DNA from: Actinomycetales bacterium
GTDB lineage: Bacteria; Actinomycetota; Actinomycetes; Actinomycetales; Cellulomonadaceae
DNA: 64,000 nucleotides
NCBI GenBank assembly: GCA_020444245.1
Contig: JAHLLI010000004.1
Coordinates: 1 to 64,000, forward strand
Reading direction: 5' to 3'
The position numbers and the translations under genes were made by a program. Positions 36,561 to 44,200 of the stretch are shown here, piece by piece. Positions within the stretch are counted from its first letter, which is position 1. The number at the start of each line of letters is the position of its first letter. The notes under the pieces were generated by a model that ran no database searches, was not told the origin of the DNA, and saw only the letters and a list, made by a program, of their open reading frames with translations.

Positions 36561-37802
36561 GTGGCCACGATCCGACCGTTCCGCGCCCTGCGTCCGCCTC
36601 GTGAGCTCGTCGAGGCGGTGGCGGCGCCGCCCTACGACGTCGTCGACACCGCCGAGGCGGCCGCGCTCGCGGCGGGCAACCCGGACAGCTTCCTGCACGT
36701 CACGCGACCCGAGATCGACCTCGCGGACGCCGATCCCCACTCCGAGGCCGCCTACGCCCAGGCCCGCACCGCGCTCGCCGACGCCGTCGCCAAGGGCGCT
36801 CTGGTCGCTCGGGGGCCGGCGGTCCTCGTGTACCGCCAGGAGATGACGATCCGGCTCGGCGAGCGCGCCGTCGCCGCGAGCCAGACCGGCGTGGTCGGCT
36901 GCGTCTCGACGGCCGAGTACCGAGCCGGAGTCATCGCGACCCACGAGTTCACCCGGCCCGACAAGGAGGACGACCGGACCCGTCACATCGACACCCTGGG
37001 TGCGCACGACGAGCCGGTCATGCTCATGTACCGGACCGACCAGCCCGGCGCGGCGCAGGTCGGCGCCGTCGTCGCGGAGGTCACCGCCGGTGAGCCCGAG
37101 TACGCCTTCGAGGCCGACGGCGTGCGCCACACGCTGTGGGAGGTCTCCGATGCCGGGCAGGTGACGCGCCTGGTCGAGGGCTTCGAGCGGATCGACACGC
37201 TGTACGTCGCCGACGGGCACCACCGGTGCGCCGCGGCCGCCCGGGTGGCCGAGCGCCGTGCCGAGCCGGAGGCCGCGTACTTCCCGGCCACCGTGCTCGC
37301 GGCGGACCAGCTGACGGTGCTGGCCTACCACCGGGTCGTCGCCGACCGGGCCGGGCTCGACACGCCGGACTTCCTCGCGGCGCTCGAGGGGGCCTTCGCC
37401 GTCGAGCCGGTCGACCAGGCCCCCGATCCGGCTCGGCACCAGCTCGGGGTCTACACGGACGGTCGGTGGTACCTGCTGACCGCCCGTCCCGGTGTGGTGG
37501 ACGAGCAGGACCCGATCGCCCGGCTCGACGTGGCGGTGCTGACCGAGCGGGTGCTGGCGCCGGTCCTGGGCATCACCGACCAGCGCACCGACCGGCGGAT
37601 CACGTTCGTCGGCGGGATCCGGGGGACCGATGAGCTGGTCCGCCGGGTCGACCAGCTGCCCGCGGGGGTCGCGTTCGCGCTGCCGGCCACGACGACCGCC
37701 GATGTCATGGACGTGGCCGACCTGGGCGAGGTCATGCCGCCGAAGTCGACCTGGTTCGAACCCAAGCTGCGCTCAGGGCTGTTCGTGCACCCGTTCGCCT
37801 GA
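36561..37802 (+). CDS. DUF1015 family protein
   Basis: The 413-residue protein matches DUF1015 across its length: IRPFRALRPP at the start, VAAPPYDVVD, and the conserved LYVADGHHRCAAAARVA stretch. The family is widespread, soluble and uncharacterised; some members lie near serine or D-3-phosphoglycerate dehydrogenase genes, which is not the case here. GTG 36561 is favoured over ATG 36528 because a -10-like hexamer lies seven bases before it. It converges on glgC with a hairpin between them. Confidence 0.88.
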   Translation: MATIRPFRALRPPRELVEAVAAPPYDVVDTAEAAALAAGNPDSFLHVTRPEIDLADADPHSEAAYAQARTALADAVAKGALVARGPAVLVYRQEMTIRLGERAVAASQTGVVGCVSTAEYRAGVIATHEFTRPDKEDDRTRHIDTLGAHDEPVMLMYRTDQPGAAQVGAVVAEVTAGEPEYAFEADGVRHTLWEVSDAGQVTRLVEGFERIDTLYVADGHHRCAAAARVAERRAEPEAAYFPATVLAADQLTVLAYHRVVADRAGLDTPDFLAALEGAFAVEPVDQAPDPARHQLGVYTDGRWYLLTARPGVVDEQDPIARLDVAVLTERVLAPVLGITDQRTDRRITFVGGIRGTDELVRRVDQLPAGVAFALPATTTADVMDVADLGEVMPPKSTWFEPKLRSGLFVHPFA

Positions 37803-37804
37803 GC

Positions 37805-37830
37805 CGGTCCGCCCGCGCTCGGACGGGCCG
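37805..37830. terminator. bidirectional hairpin between DUF1015 gene and glgC
   Basis: CGGTCCGCCCG and CGGACGGGCCG can form an 11-bp stem with one mismatch and one G-U pair around a CGCT loop. It fills the 35-base gap between the two convergent stops and is followed by TTCTG on the plus strand. Confidence 0.5.
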
Positions 37831-37837
37831 TTCTGCG

Positions 37838-39079
37838 TCAGGCCTCGACGACGGTGCCCTTGGGCACCACGGTGACACCGGACTCGGTGACCGTGAAACC
37901 GCGGGCGAGGTCGTGCTCGTGGTCCAGCCCGACGCGGGCGCGCGGCTGGACCACGACGTTCTTGTCGAGGATGGCGCGGTGCACCTGGGCGTGACGGCCG
38001 ATCTCCGCCTCGTCGAGCAGCACCGAGTCGCTCACCGACGCCCACGAGTGCAGGTAGACGTGCGGGGAGAGCACCGAGCCGGTGACCGTCGCTCCGGAGA
38101 CCAGCACGCCCGGTGCGACCACGGAGTCCGCGGCGTGGCCCATCCGGCCTGGGCCGGCGTGCACGAACTTCGCGGGCGGCAGGTTCTGGTACCCGCTGAA
38201 CAGCGGCCACTTGGCGTTGTACAGGTTGAACACCGGGTTGACCGAGATCAGGTCCATGTTCGCCTCGTAGTAGGCGTCCAGGGTGCCGACGTCGCGCCAG
38301 TAGTCGCGGTCGCGGTCGGTGGAGCCCGCGACGTCGTTCTCGACGAAGTCGTAGACCCCGGCCTCGCCGCGCTCGACGAACCACGGCACGATGTCGCCGC
38401 CCATGTCGTGGCGTGAGGTCGGGCTCTCGGCGTCCCTGGTCACGGCCTCGACCAGGGCGTCCGCGTCGGCGACGTAGTTGCCCATCGAGGCCAGGATCTC
38501 GTGGGGCGAGTCGGCCAGCCCGACCGGGTCGGTGGGCTTCTCCAGGAACCGGGCGATGCGGTGCCGGTCGTCCTTCTGCGTCTCGATCACGCCGAACTGG
38601 TCCGCCATCCCGATCGGCTGGCGGATCCCGGCGACGGTGAACCGTGCGCCGGACTCGATGTGCGAGGCCACCATCTGCGAGAAGTCCATCCGGTACACGT
38701 GGTCCGCGCCCACGACGACGACGATGTCGGGCTTCTCGTCGGTGATGGTGTTGAGGCACTGGTAGATGGCGTCGGCGCTGCCCAGGTACCAGTGCTTGCC
38801 GACGCGTTGCTGGGCGGGCACCGGGGCGACGTAGTTGCCGAGCAACGGCGACATCCGCCACGTCTTGGCCACGTGCCGGTCCAGCGAGTGCGACTTGTAC
38901 TGGGTCAGCACGACGATCTGCAGGTAGCGGGAGTTGACCAGGTTCGACAGCGCGAAGTCGATGAGCCGGTACATCCCGCCGAACGGGACCGCCGGTTTGG
39001 CACGGTCCGCCGTGAGCGGCATCAGTCGTTTGCCCTCGCCACCGGCGAGGACGATGGTGAGGACTCGCGGCGTTGCCAT
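37838..39079 (-). CDS. glgC: glucose-1-phosphate adenylyltransferase
   Basis: The 413-residue enzyme makes ADP-glucose from glucose-1-phosphate and ATP, the committed step of glycogen (and GlgM-type alpha-glucan) synthesis. N-terminal [12 protein letters not shown] and [16 protein letters not shown], and the central [14 protein letters not shown], are diagnostic; the C-terminal beta-helix carries repeated hexapeptides. ATG 39079 is chosen because hexamer TAGGGT ends six bases before it. The divergent-side partner glgM lies beyond the cellulase gene. Confidence 0.96.
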   Translation of the reverse strand: MATPRVLTIVLAGGEGKRLMPLTADRAKPAVPFGGMYRLIDFALSNLVNSRYLQIVVLTQYKSHSLDRHVAKTWRMSPLLGNYVAPVPAQQRVGKHWYLGSADAIYQCLNTITDEKPDIVVVVGADHVYRMDFSQMVASHIESGARFTVAGIRQPIGMADQFGVIETQKDDRHRIARFLEKPTDPVGLADSPHEILASMGNYVADADALVEAVTRDAESPTSRHDMGGDIVPWFVERGEAGVYDFVENDVAGSTDRDRDYWRDVGTLDAYYEANMDLISVNPVFNLYNAKWPLFSGYQNLPPAKFVHAGPGRMGHAADSVVAPGVLVSGATVTGSVLSPHVYLHSWASVSDSVLLDEAEIGRHAQVHRAILDKNVVVQPRARVGLDHEHDLARGFTVTESGVTVVPKGTVVEA

Positions 39080-39085
39080 GTCCAC

Positions 39086-39091
39086 ACCCTA
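39086..39091 (-). promoter_or_regulatory. -10 hexamer TAGGGT, leaderless glgC
   Basis: On the minus strand TAGGGT, then GTGGAC, then ATG 39079. An in-frame GTG lies inside the six-base gap and is the alternative start. Confidence 0.6.
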
Positions 39092-39121
39092 GGGGCCCTC
39101 GGGGCACGCTGCCAGGAAGTG

Positions 39122-39163
39122 GGGCCGTGGCGCCGGGGCCCTCGCGGGTCGGCGCCACGGCCC
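39122..39163 (-). terminator. terminator after the GH6 cellulase gene
   Basis: GGGCCGTGGCGCC and GGCGCCACGGCCC form a perfect 13-bp stem around a 16-base loop, six bases beyond the cellulase stop codon. On the minus strand it separates the cellulase message from glgC. Confidence 0.7.
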
Positions 39164-39169
39164 GTGTCG

Positions 39170-40498
39170 TCAGCGATGTGCCCGGTGCCAGGGCCACAGG
39201 GCCGGGTCGGCCAACGAGATGAGCTCGCGGGCCTGCTGGGCGAACCACTGGCCGGCCGCGGGGTCCACCACGCCGCGCTCCGGGTCCAGGTCCCCGGCCG
39301 AACCGTCGCGGGTGCACTGGCCGTCGGACTCGCCGGGGACCTTGATCCACAGGTACGCGTCGACCAGCGGGTCGCCGGTGTCCGTCGTCGGCCTCAGGCC
39401 CAGGCCGCGGTCCGGCGGGTTGCACCAGCTCTGCGCGGTACCGGCGTCGGGGTACCCGGCGGCCGCCCAGTCCCACGGTCCCTGCCCGTTGCGGCTGGTG
39501 TCGATCACGAAGTGCGTCTTCGCCTGGACGGAGTACCGCGCGCTGATGCCGGAGACGTTGAGCGCCGGGTCGGTGGCGTCCTCGCTCCACTCGCCGTAGG
39601 CGTTGAGTGCGACGCCGGTCCACGGCCCCAGCAGGTCTGCGATCGCGGTGCCCTCGGGCCCGCCGTTCCAGTACTGGTTCGCGCAGTCGGGGAAGTCCGC
39701 GGCGACCGGATCGCCACTCCAGACCGGGGAGGTGACGGCCGTCTCGATGCACTGGGAGATCCAGGTGCCGTAGAACACCTGGTTCGTCGTGTACTCGTAG
39801 TTGGAGGCGTTGAGGAAGAACCCGTCGGCGCGCTGCACGCCGGCCTTGAGCAGCCGGAAGGCCGACTCGCTCACGTTCTGCCAGCTGCTGTGGGTCGCGT
39901 CGAGGTAGACGGCGGTGTGGGGGAGCGCGCCGAGGACGTCGACGGCGTGGTTGAGCTGGGCGAACCGCGCCTCGGGTGTGGCCTCCGGGCCGTCGACCGT
40001 GCAGTTCTGGCTGCCGTCCAGCTCGCTGGTGTAGTTCGGGATGAGCCCGAGGCCGTCGGGCTCGAGGATCACGACCGCCGGGCGGTTGCCGATCCCAGCG
40101 GCGAAGGCCTCGATCCATGCTGCGTAGTCTGCGGTGCTCAGCGCCCCACCGGCGGAGTACTGCCCGCAGTCGCGGTACGGCAGGTCGTAGGCGACGAGGA
40201 CCGGGACAGCGCGTCCGGTGCGGCGCACCAGGGCGCGCACGTCGGCCCGCACCTCCTCGGGCGTGCCGCCGGTGAACCACGTCGCACCCGGGTAGCGCCC
40301 CAGCCGCAGGGCATCGAGCTTCGCCTGACCGTGCAGGTGCCGGGCCGCCTGATAGGTCGTGGACTGGTGATCGACGAACAGCCGGGTGTGGTCGTCGAGG
40401 ACGTCGTCGGCGGACGCCGGACCGGTGAGGGACACACCCATGACGATCGCTCCCAAGATCGCTGCGGCGGCGCGGAGGGTACGGCGAGGCGATGGCAT
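39170..40498 (-). CDS. secreted GH6 cellulase, catalytic domain only
   Basis: The 442-residue protein starts with a Sec signal peptide (residues 1-30, cleaved after TGPASA) and continues as one glycoside hydrolase family 6 domain. Signature one is intact (VAYDLPYRDCGQYSAGG, catalytic Asp110 in RDC) and signature two is present as VILEPDGLG (Asp148). The family inverts beta-1,4-glucosidic bonds as endoglucanase or exo-cellobiohydrolase; which cannot be told from sequence alone. No carbohydrate-binding module or linker is attached, unlike many Cellulomonas GH6 enzymes. ATG 40498 has AGGGAG seven bases upstream. It lies between glgC and glgM, an unusual place. Confidence 0.93.
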   Translation of the reverse strand: MPSPRRTLRAAAAILGAIVMGVSLTGPASADDVLDDHTRLFVDHQSTTYQAARHLHGQAKLDALRLGRYPGATWFTGGTPEEVRADVRALVRRTGRAVPVLVAYDLPYRDCGQYSAGGALSTADYAAWIEAFAAGIGNRPAVVILEPDGLGLIPNYTSELDGSQNCTVDGPEATPEARFAQLNHAVDVLGALPHTAVYLDATHSSWQNVSESAFRLLKAGVQRADGFFLNASNYEYTTNQVFYGTWISQCIETAVTSPVWSGDPVAADFPDCANQYWNGGPEGTAIADLLGPWTGVALNAYGEWSEDATDPALNVSGISARYSVQAKTHFVIDTSRNGQGPWDWAAAGYPDAGTAQSWCNPPDRGLGLRPTTDTGDPLVDAYLWIKVPGESDGQCTRDGSAGDLDPERGVVDPAAGQWFAQQARELISLADPALWPWHRAHR

Positions 40499-40573
40499 GA
40501 CGGCACTCCCTTGTGTCCGTTGTCCTGTGTCCGTGGTCTCGACGCGGCCAGGGTGAACGGCGCCGGTCACGGC

Positions 40574-40579
40574 TGTCAA
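40574..40579 (-). promoter_or_regulatory. consensus -35 TTGACA upstream of the cellulase gene
   Basis: On the minus strand a perfect TTGACA lies 76 bases before the cellulase ATG. No good -10 hexamer is seen 16-18 bases beyond it, so the promoter is only partly recognised. Confidence 0.35.
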
Positions 40580-40597
40580 GGATTTCGTCACCATTGG

Positions 40598-40611
40598 TGG
40601 GACCGGTCTCA
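40598..40611. promoter_or_regulatory. LacI-family-like palindrome (CelR/CebR-type candidate)
   Basis: TGGGACCGGTCTCA has six of seven complementary pairs around a central CG and matches the CelR/CebR consensus TGGGAGCGCTCCCA at 11 of 14 positions. It lies 100 bases before the cellulase ATG and 104 before the glgM start. In actinobacteria such sites bind cellobiose-responsive LacI regulators. Confidence 0.45.
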
Positions 40612-40702
40612 TCAGATGAGCCGACAGGCCGCCCTCGAACGCCGGAAGGTCACGGTCGCATCACCCTTCCGGCGCGGCGAGGCCCGGCCTGCACCGCCTC
40701 GC

Positions 40703-40708
40703 TAGGGT
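40703..40708 (+). promoter_or_regulatory. -10 hexamer TAGGGT, leaderless glgM
   Basis: TAGGGT, then GGCGTC, then GTG 40715. The spacing leaves no room for a ribosome-binding site. Confidence 0.65.
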
Positions 40709-40714
40709 GGCGTC

Positions 40715-41920
40715 GTGCGCGTCGACCTGCTCACCCGCGAGTACCCCCCACACGTCTACGGAGGGGCAGGTGTCCACGTCGCCGAGCTGTCCGCGGTGCT
40801 GCGCCGGCACGCCGACGTCCGGGTGCGCTGCTTCGACGGGCCGCGGGACGCCGAGGGGGTGACGGGGTACGACGTGCCGGCCGAGCTCGCGGGCGCGAAC
40901 CCGGCTCTGGCCACGCTCGGGGTGGACCTGCAGATCGCGCAGGACTGCGCGGGGGCCGACCTGGTGCACTCCCACACCTGGTACGCCAACATGGCCGGGC
41001 ACCTGGCCGGTCTGCTGCACGACGTGCCGCACGTGATCAGCGCGCACAGCCTGGAGCCGCTGCGGCCCTGGAAGGCCGAGCAGCTCGGCGGCGGCTACGC
41101 GCTGTCGTCCTGGGCCGAGAAGACCGCCTACGAGGGAGCCGCGCGGATCATCGCGGTGAGCGCGGGCATGCGCGAGGACATCCTGCGCAGCTACCCGAGC
41201 CTGGACCCCGACGACGTCGTGGTGGTCCACAACGGGATCGACCTGAGCGGCTGGCGCCGGCCGGAGGGCGAGGAGGACGTCGCCGCGGCGCGCGCGTCGG
41301 CGCTCGCGCGCGGGCTGGACCCCGACCGCCCGTCGGTGGTGTTCGTCGGCCGGATCACGCGGCAGAAGGGCCTGCCGTACCTGCTGCGGGCCGCCGAGCG
41401 GCTACCTGCCGACGTCCAGCTCGTGCTGTGCGCCGGCGCGCCGGACACCCCCGAGATCATGGCTGAGGTCACCGGGCTGGTCGCCGATCTGAGGCGCAAG
41501 CGTGAGGGCGTGGTCTGGATCGAGGAGATGCTGCCGCGGCGCGAGCTGGTCTCGGTGCTCTCCAGCGCGACGGTGTTCGCATGCCCGTCGGTGTACGAGC
41601 CGCTCGGCATCGTCAACCTCGAGGCGATGGCCTGCGGCCTGCCCGTGGTGGGGACGGCCACCGGCGGCATCCCCGAGGTCGTCGACGACGGCGTGACCGG
41701 CGTCCTCGTGCCGATCGAGCAGGTGACGGACGGCACCGGCACCCCGGTCCACCCGGAGACCTTCGTCACGGACCTGGCCGACGCGCTGTCCGCCGTGGCG
41801 ACCGACCCCGATCGCGCCGCCCGGATGGGCGCCGCCGCACGGCGCAGGGTCGAGGACCACTTCGCGTGGGAGGCGATCGGCGAGCGGACCCTCGAGGTCT
41901 ACCGGTCCGTCCTCGGCTGA
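40715..41920 (+). CDS. glgM: GT4 glycogen synthase / alpha-maltose-1-phosphate synthase (GlgM-like)
   Basis: The 401-residue glycosyltransferase opens with RVDLLTREYPPHVYGGAGVH and contains AHSLEPLRPWKAEQLGGGY and the GT4 donor-site segment PSVYEPLGIVNLEAMACG. These stretches closely resemble M. tuberculosis Rv1212c, formerly called GlgA and now known as GlgM, which joins ADP-glucose to glucose-1-phosphate to give maltose-1-phosphate for the GlgE pathway. Adjacent glgC supplies ADP-glucose. The symbol is inferred by similarity; a plain glycogen synthase remains possible. GTG 40715 follows a leaderless-type promoter. Confidence 0.88.
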   Translation: MRVDLLTREYPPHVYGGAGVHVAELSAVLRRHADVRVRCFDGPRDAEGVTGYDVPAELAGANPALATLGVDLQIAQDCAGADLVHSHTWYANMAGHLAGLLHDVPHVISAHSLEPLRPWKAEQLGGGYALSSWAEKTAYEGAARIIAVSAGMREDILRSYPSLDPDDVVVVHNGIDLSGWRRPEGEEDVAAARASALARGLDPDRPSVVFVGRITRQKGLPYLLRAAERLPADVQLVLCAGAPDTPEIMAEVTGLVADLRRKREGVVWIEEMLPRRELVSVLSSATVFACPSVYEPLGIVNLEAMACGLPVVGTATGGIPEVVDDGVTGVLVPIEQVTDGTGTPVHPETFVTDLADALSAVATDPDRAARMGAAARRRVEDHFAWEAIGERTLEVYRSVLG

Positions 41921-42678
41921 CCGGCGGCGAGCGTCGCGGCGGTCACCGCACGGCGCGCCGCCCTGCCGACCTCACGTAGTGCGGTCGCGCGCTGGTCGGC
42001 CTGCCACAGGTTCACCGAACCGCCCTCGTCCAGGGTGGCCAGGTGGACGATCTCGATGAGCCGGACGGCCTCGAGCAGCGTGCCCAGTGCGCGGTGGTCG
42101 ATCTCGGGCGGGACGTCCGCCAACCCCGGCGCGGCCCGGAGCCGGGACAGGGCCGCGGTGGCCTCGGGGCGCCACCGCGCGACGTCCAGGTCGTCCAGCG
42201 CACGGACGGCCTGCTGCAACGTGGCGCGCAGGTCCGCCTGCGCGTCGGCGAGGGTGCCGAACGCGCCGACCAGCGAGCGATGGCCGCTGGGCAGCGCGAG
42301 GACCCGCCACGTGACGGTGTGGCCGTGGTCGGCCGCGCTGCCGAACTCGACCACCTCCGGGACCATGGCCCAACCGCCGTCCGCGCCGAGCGCCACGACG
42401 CACTCGCCCGCGTCCGCAGCGATGCCGGCCACCTCGGGCGGCACGCCGAGGTCCCCGGGGACCGGCAGGAGCGCAGCGACCTCGCGCAGCCCGACCATCC
42501 CGGTGAGCAACTCCTCGAGCCCGACCGGGATCGGCGCGTAGCCCTCGACCACATGCGGCTCGTCCTCGCGCTCGATCGCATGCACGGCCCGCCGCAGGTC
42601 CGAGCGGGTGCGTGGGGCGTGCCGCAGCCACAGCGCCAGGAGCACCGAGCGGGGCAGGGTGCGGGGCGAGAGGTCCAC
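41899..42678 (-). CDS. conserved hypothetical protein
   Basis: The 259-residue soluble protein has no motif I recognise. It is rich in Leu/Ala/Val, with a mixed alpha/beta middle (VVALGADGGWAMVPEVVEF) and a helical C-terminal half. Homologous sequences of this type are found as hypothetical proteins beside this glycosyltransferase/ABC pair in related actinobacteria, as far as I recall. GTG 42678 is seven bases after hexamer TAGGTT. Its last 22 bases overlap the convergent glgM gene. Confidence 0.7.
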   Translation of the reverse strand: MDLSPRTLPRSVLLALWLRHAPRTRSDLRRAVHAIEREDEPHVVEGYAPIPVGLEELLTGMVGLREVAALLPVPGDLGVPPEVAGIAADAGECVVALGADGGWAMVPEVVEFGSAADHGHTVTWRVLALPSGHRSLVGAFGTLADAQADLRATLQQAVRALDDLDVARWRPEATAALSRLRAAPGLADVPPEIDHRALGTLLEAVRLIEIVHLATLDEGGSVNLWQADQRATALREVGRAARRAVTAATLAAGQPRTDR

Positions 42679-42685
42679 GCGTCCA

Positions 42686-42691
42686 AACCTA
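42686..42691 (-). promoter_or_regulatory. -10 hexamer TAGGTT, leaderless
   Basis: On the minus strand TAGGTT is followed by seven bases and GTG 42678. It is back to back with the ABC gene promoter at 42727. Confidence 0.55.
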
Positions 42692-42726
42692 CGGCCTGGC
42701 GGACGCTCGGCACGGGCCGCCGCCGG

Positions 42727-42732
42727 TAGGGT
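42727..42732 (+). promoter_or_regulatory. -10 hexamer TAGGGT, leaderless ABC gene
   Basis: TAGGGT, eight bases, then ATG 42741. No ribosome-binding site fits other than a weak GGAAG within the gap. Confidence 0.55.
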
Positions 42733-42740
42733 CGGAAGCC

Positions 42741-43550
42741 ATGAGCATCACGACCGCCGGCCCCTCCGACACGGTGCTGGAGCTGGCCGACGTCTCCCTG
42801 CGCCGAGGCTCCACCACGATCCTCGACCGGGTGAGCTGGCGGGTCGCCGACGGCGAGCGCTGGGTGATCCTGGGCCGCAACGGAGCCGGCAAGACCACCC
42901 TGCTGCAGATCGCCGCGGGTCGGATGCACCCGACGTCCGGGACGGCCGACGTGCTCGGCGCGCGGATGGGCCGGGTCGACGTGTTCGAGCTGCGCCAGCG
43001 GGTCGGGGTCTCCTCGGCGGCGCTCGCCGACCGGATCGCGCCGGACGAGCGGGTGCTCGACGTGGTCCTCACCGCCGCCTACGGCATGACCGGACGGTGG
43101 CGCGAGGCCTACGAGGCGCTGGACCACGAACGGGCCAGGGCGCTGCTGGAGGCGTTCGGCGTGGCGCGGTTCGCCGACCACCGCTGGGGCACGCTGAGCG
43201 AGGGGGAGCGCAAGCGCACCCAGATCGCCAGATCGCTGATGGCCGACCCGGAGCTGCTGCTGCTCGACGAGCCCGCGGCCGGCCTGGACCTGGGCGGCCG
43301 CGAGGAGCTCGTCGCAGCGCTCACGGAGCTGGCCCTGCACCCGGCGTCGCCGGTGCTCGTGCTGGTGACCCACCACGTGGAGGAGATCCCGGCCGGCTTC
43401 ACACACCTGCTGCTGCTGAAGGACGGGCGGGTGCACGCGGCCGGCCCGCTCGAGGAGGTGCTCACGGGCACCCAGCTGAGCGAGACGTTCGGGCTGGACC
43501 TCGTGGTGGACCGGCACGGCCAGCGCTGGTCCGCGCGCGCGGCCCGGTAG
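42741..43550 (+). CDS. stand-alone ABC ATPase
   Basis: The 269-residue protein has Walker A GRNGAGKTT (about 48-56), Walker B LLLLDEPAAGLD and an H-loop in VLVTHHVEEI. The signature is LSEGERKRTQIARSL, with Glu in place of the second Gly of LSGGQ. No permease or binding-protein gene is adjacent. It resembles YlmA-type cytosolic ATPases sometimes annotated as iron-transport ATPases; its function is unknown. Confidence 0.85.
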   Translation: MSITTAGPSDTVLELADVSLRRGSTTILDRVSWRVADGERWVILGRNGAGKTTLLQIAAGRMHPTSGTADVLGARMGRVDVFELRQRVGVSSAALADRIAPDERVLDVVLTAAYGMTGRWREAYEALDHERARALLEAFGVARFADHRWGTLSEGERKRTQIARSLMADPELLLLDEPAAGLDLGGREELVAALTELALHPASPVLVLVTHHVEEIPAGFTHLLLLKDGRVHAAGPLEEVLTGTQLSETFGLDLVVDRHGQRWSARAAR

Positions 43551-43669
43551 GCGTCGCGGGCCCGGTCTGCCGCCCGTAGCCTGAGGGGGTCGGAGCCGGC
43601 GTCCTGCCCGGCTCGTGGGCACCGCGTGACCGGCTCCCGAACGTCCCCGACGGGGCGAGCGCGCGTCGA

Positions 43670-43675
43670 TAGAGT
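43670..43675 (+). promoter_or_regulatory. -10 hexamer TAGAGT, nfeD-SPFH operon
   Basis: TAGAGT lies 25 bases before ATG 43700, and the short leader carries AAAGGAG at 43686-43692. This unit therefore has a classical leader. Confidence 0.55.
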
Positions 43676-43699
43676 GATCGCGCCGGAAAGGAGCCGACG

Positions 43700-44200
43700 A
43701 TGGCCTGGGCCTGGTGGTTGGGGATCGCGCTGCTGCTCGCGGTCGCGGAGATCCTCTCGCTCGACCTGTTCCTCATCATGCTTGCGGGCGGTGCGCTCGT
43801 CGGCCTCGTCCTCGCGCTGCTGGACACGCCGTTCTGGGTGCAGGTGGTCGGGTTCTCGCTCGCCTCGATCCTGCTCATGTTCGCGCTGCGTCCATGGCTG
43901 CTGCGGCACCTGCGTCGTCGGGTGCCCCTCGTGGAGACCAACGCCCCTGCGCTCGTCGGGCGGACCGGGGTCGTGGTCGCCGAGGTCACCGAGCGCGCCG
44001 GGCGGATCAAGCTGTCCGGCGAGGTCTGGACCGCCCGCACCGAGAACGACGAGGTCGTGCCCTCCGGTGCGGAGGTCCGCGTCGTGCGGATCGCCGGTGC
44101 CACCGCTGTGGTGACCCGGGACCAGGACCACATCGTGCAGGACACGGGGGCCGACGTTCCGTCGGCGCCTGCCGACCCATCTCAGGAGACCTCTTCGTGA
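43700..44200 (+). CDS. NfeD family membrane protein
   Basis: The 166-residue protein has three to four N-terminal hydrophobic helices (about 3-70) and a C-terminal OB-fold (about 84-145: LVGRTGVVVAEV, IKLSGEVWTARTE) typical of short NfeD proteins. NfeD partners SPFH proteins in membrane microdomains. The following SPFH gene overlaps it by 4 bp (GTGA). ATG 43700 has AAAGGAG eight bases before it. Confidence 0.9.
   Translation: MAWAWWLGIALLLAVAEILSLDLFLIMLAGGALVGLVLALLDTPFWVQVVGFSLASILLMFALRPWLLRHLRRRVPLVETNAPALVGRTGVVVAEVTERAGRIKLSGEVWTARTENDEVVPSGAEVRVVRIAGATAVVTRDQDHIVQDTGADVPSAPADPSQETSS

Noticed and set aside
39122-39163. Operator for glgC or the cellulase gene
   Set aside because: The long perfect stem sits right after the cellulase stop codon and is better explained as its terminator.
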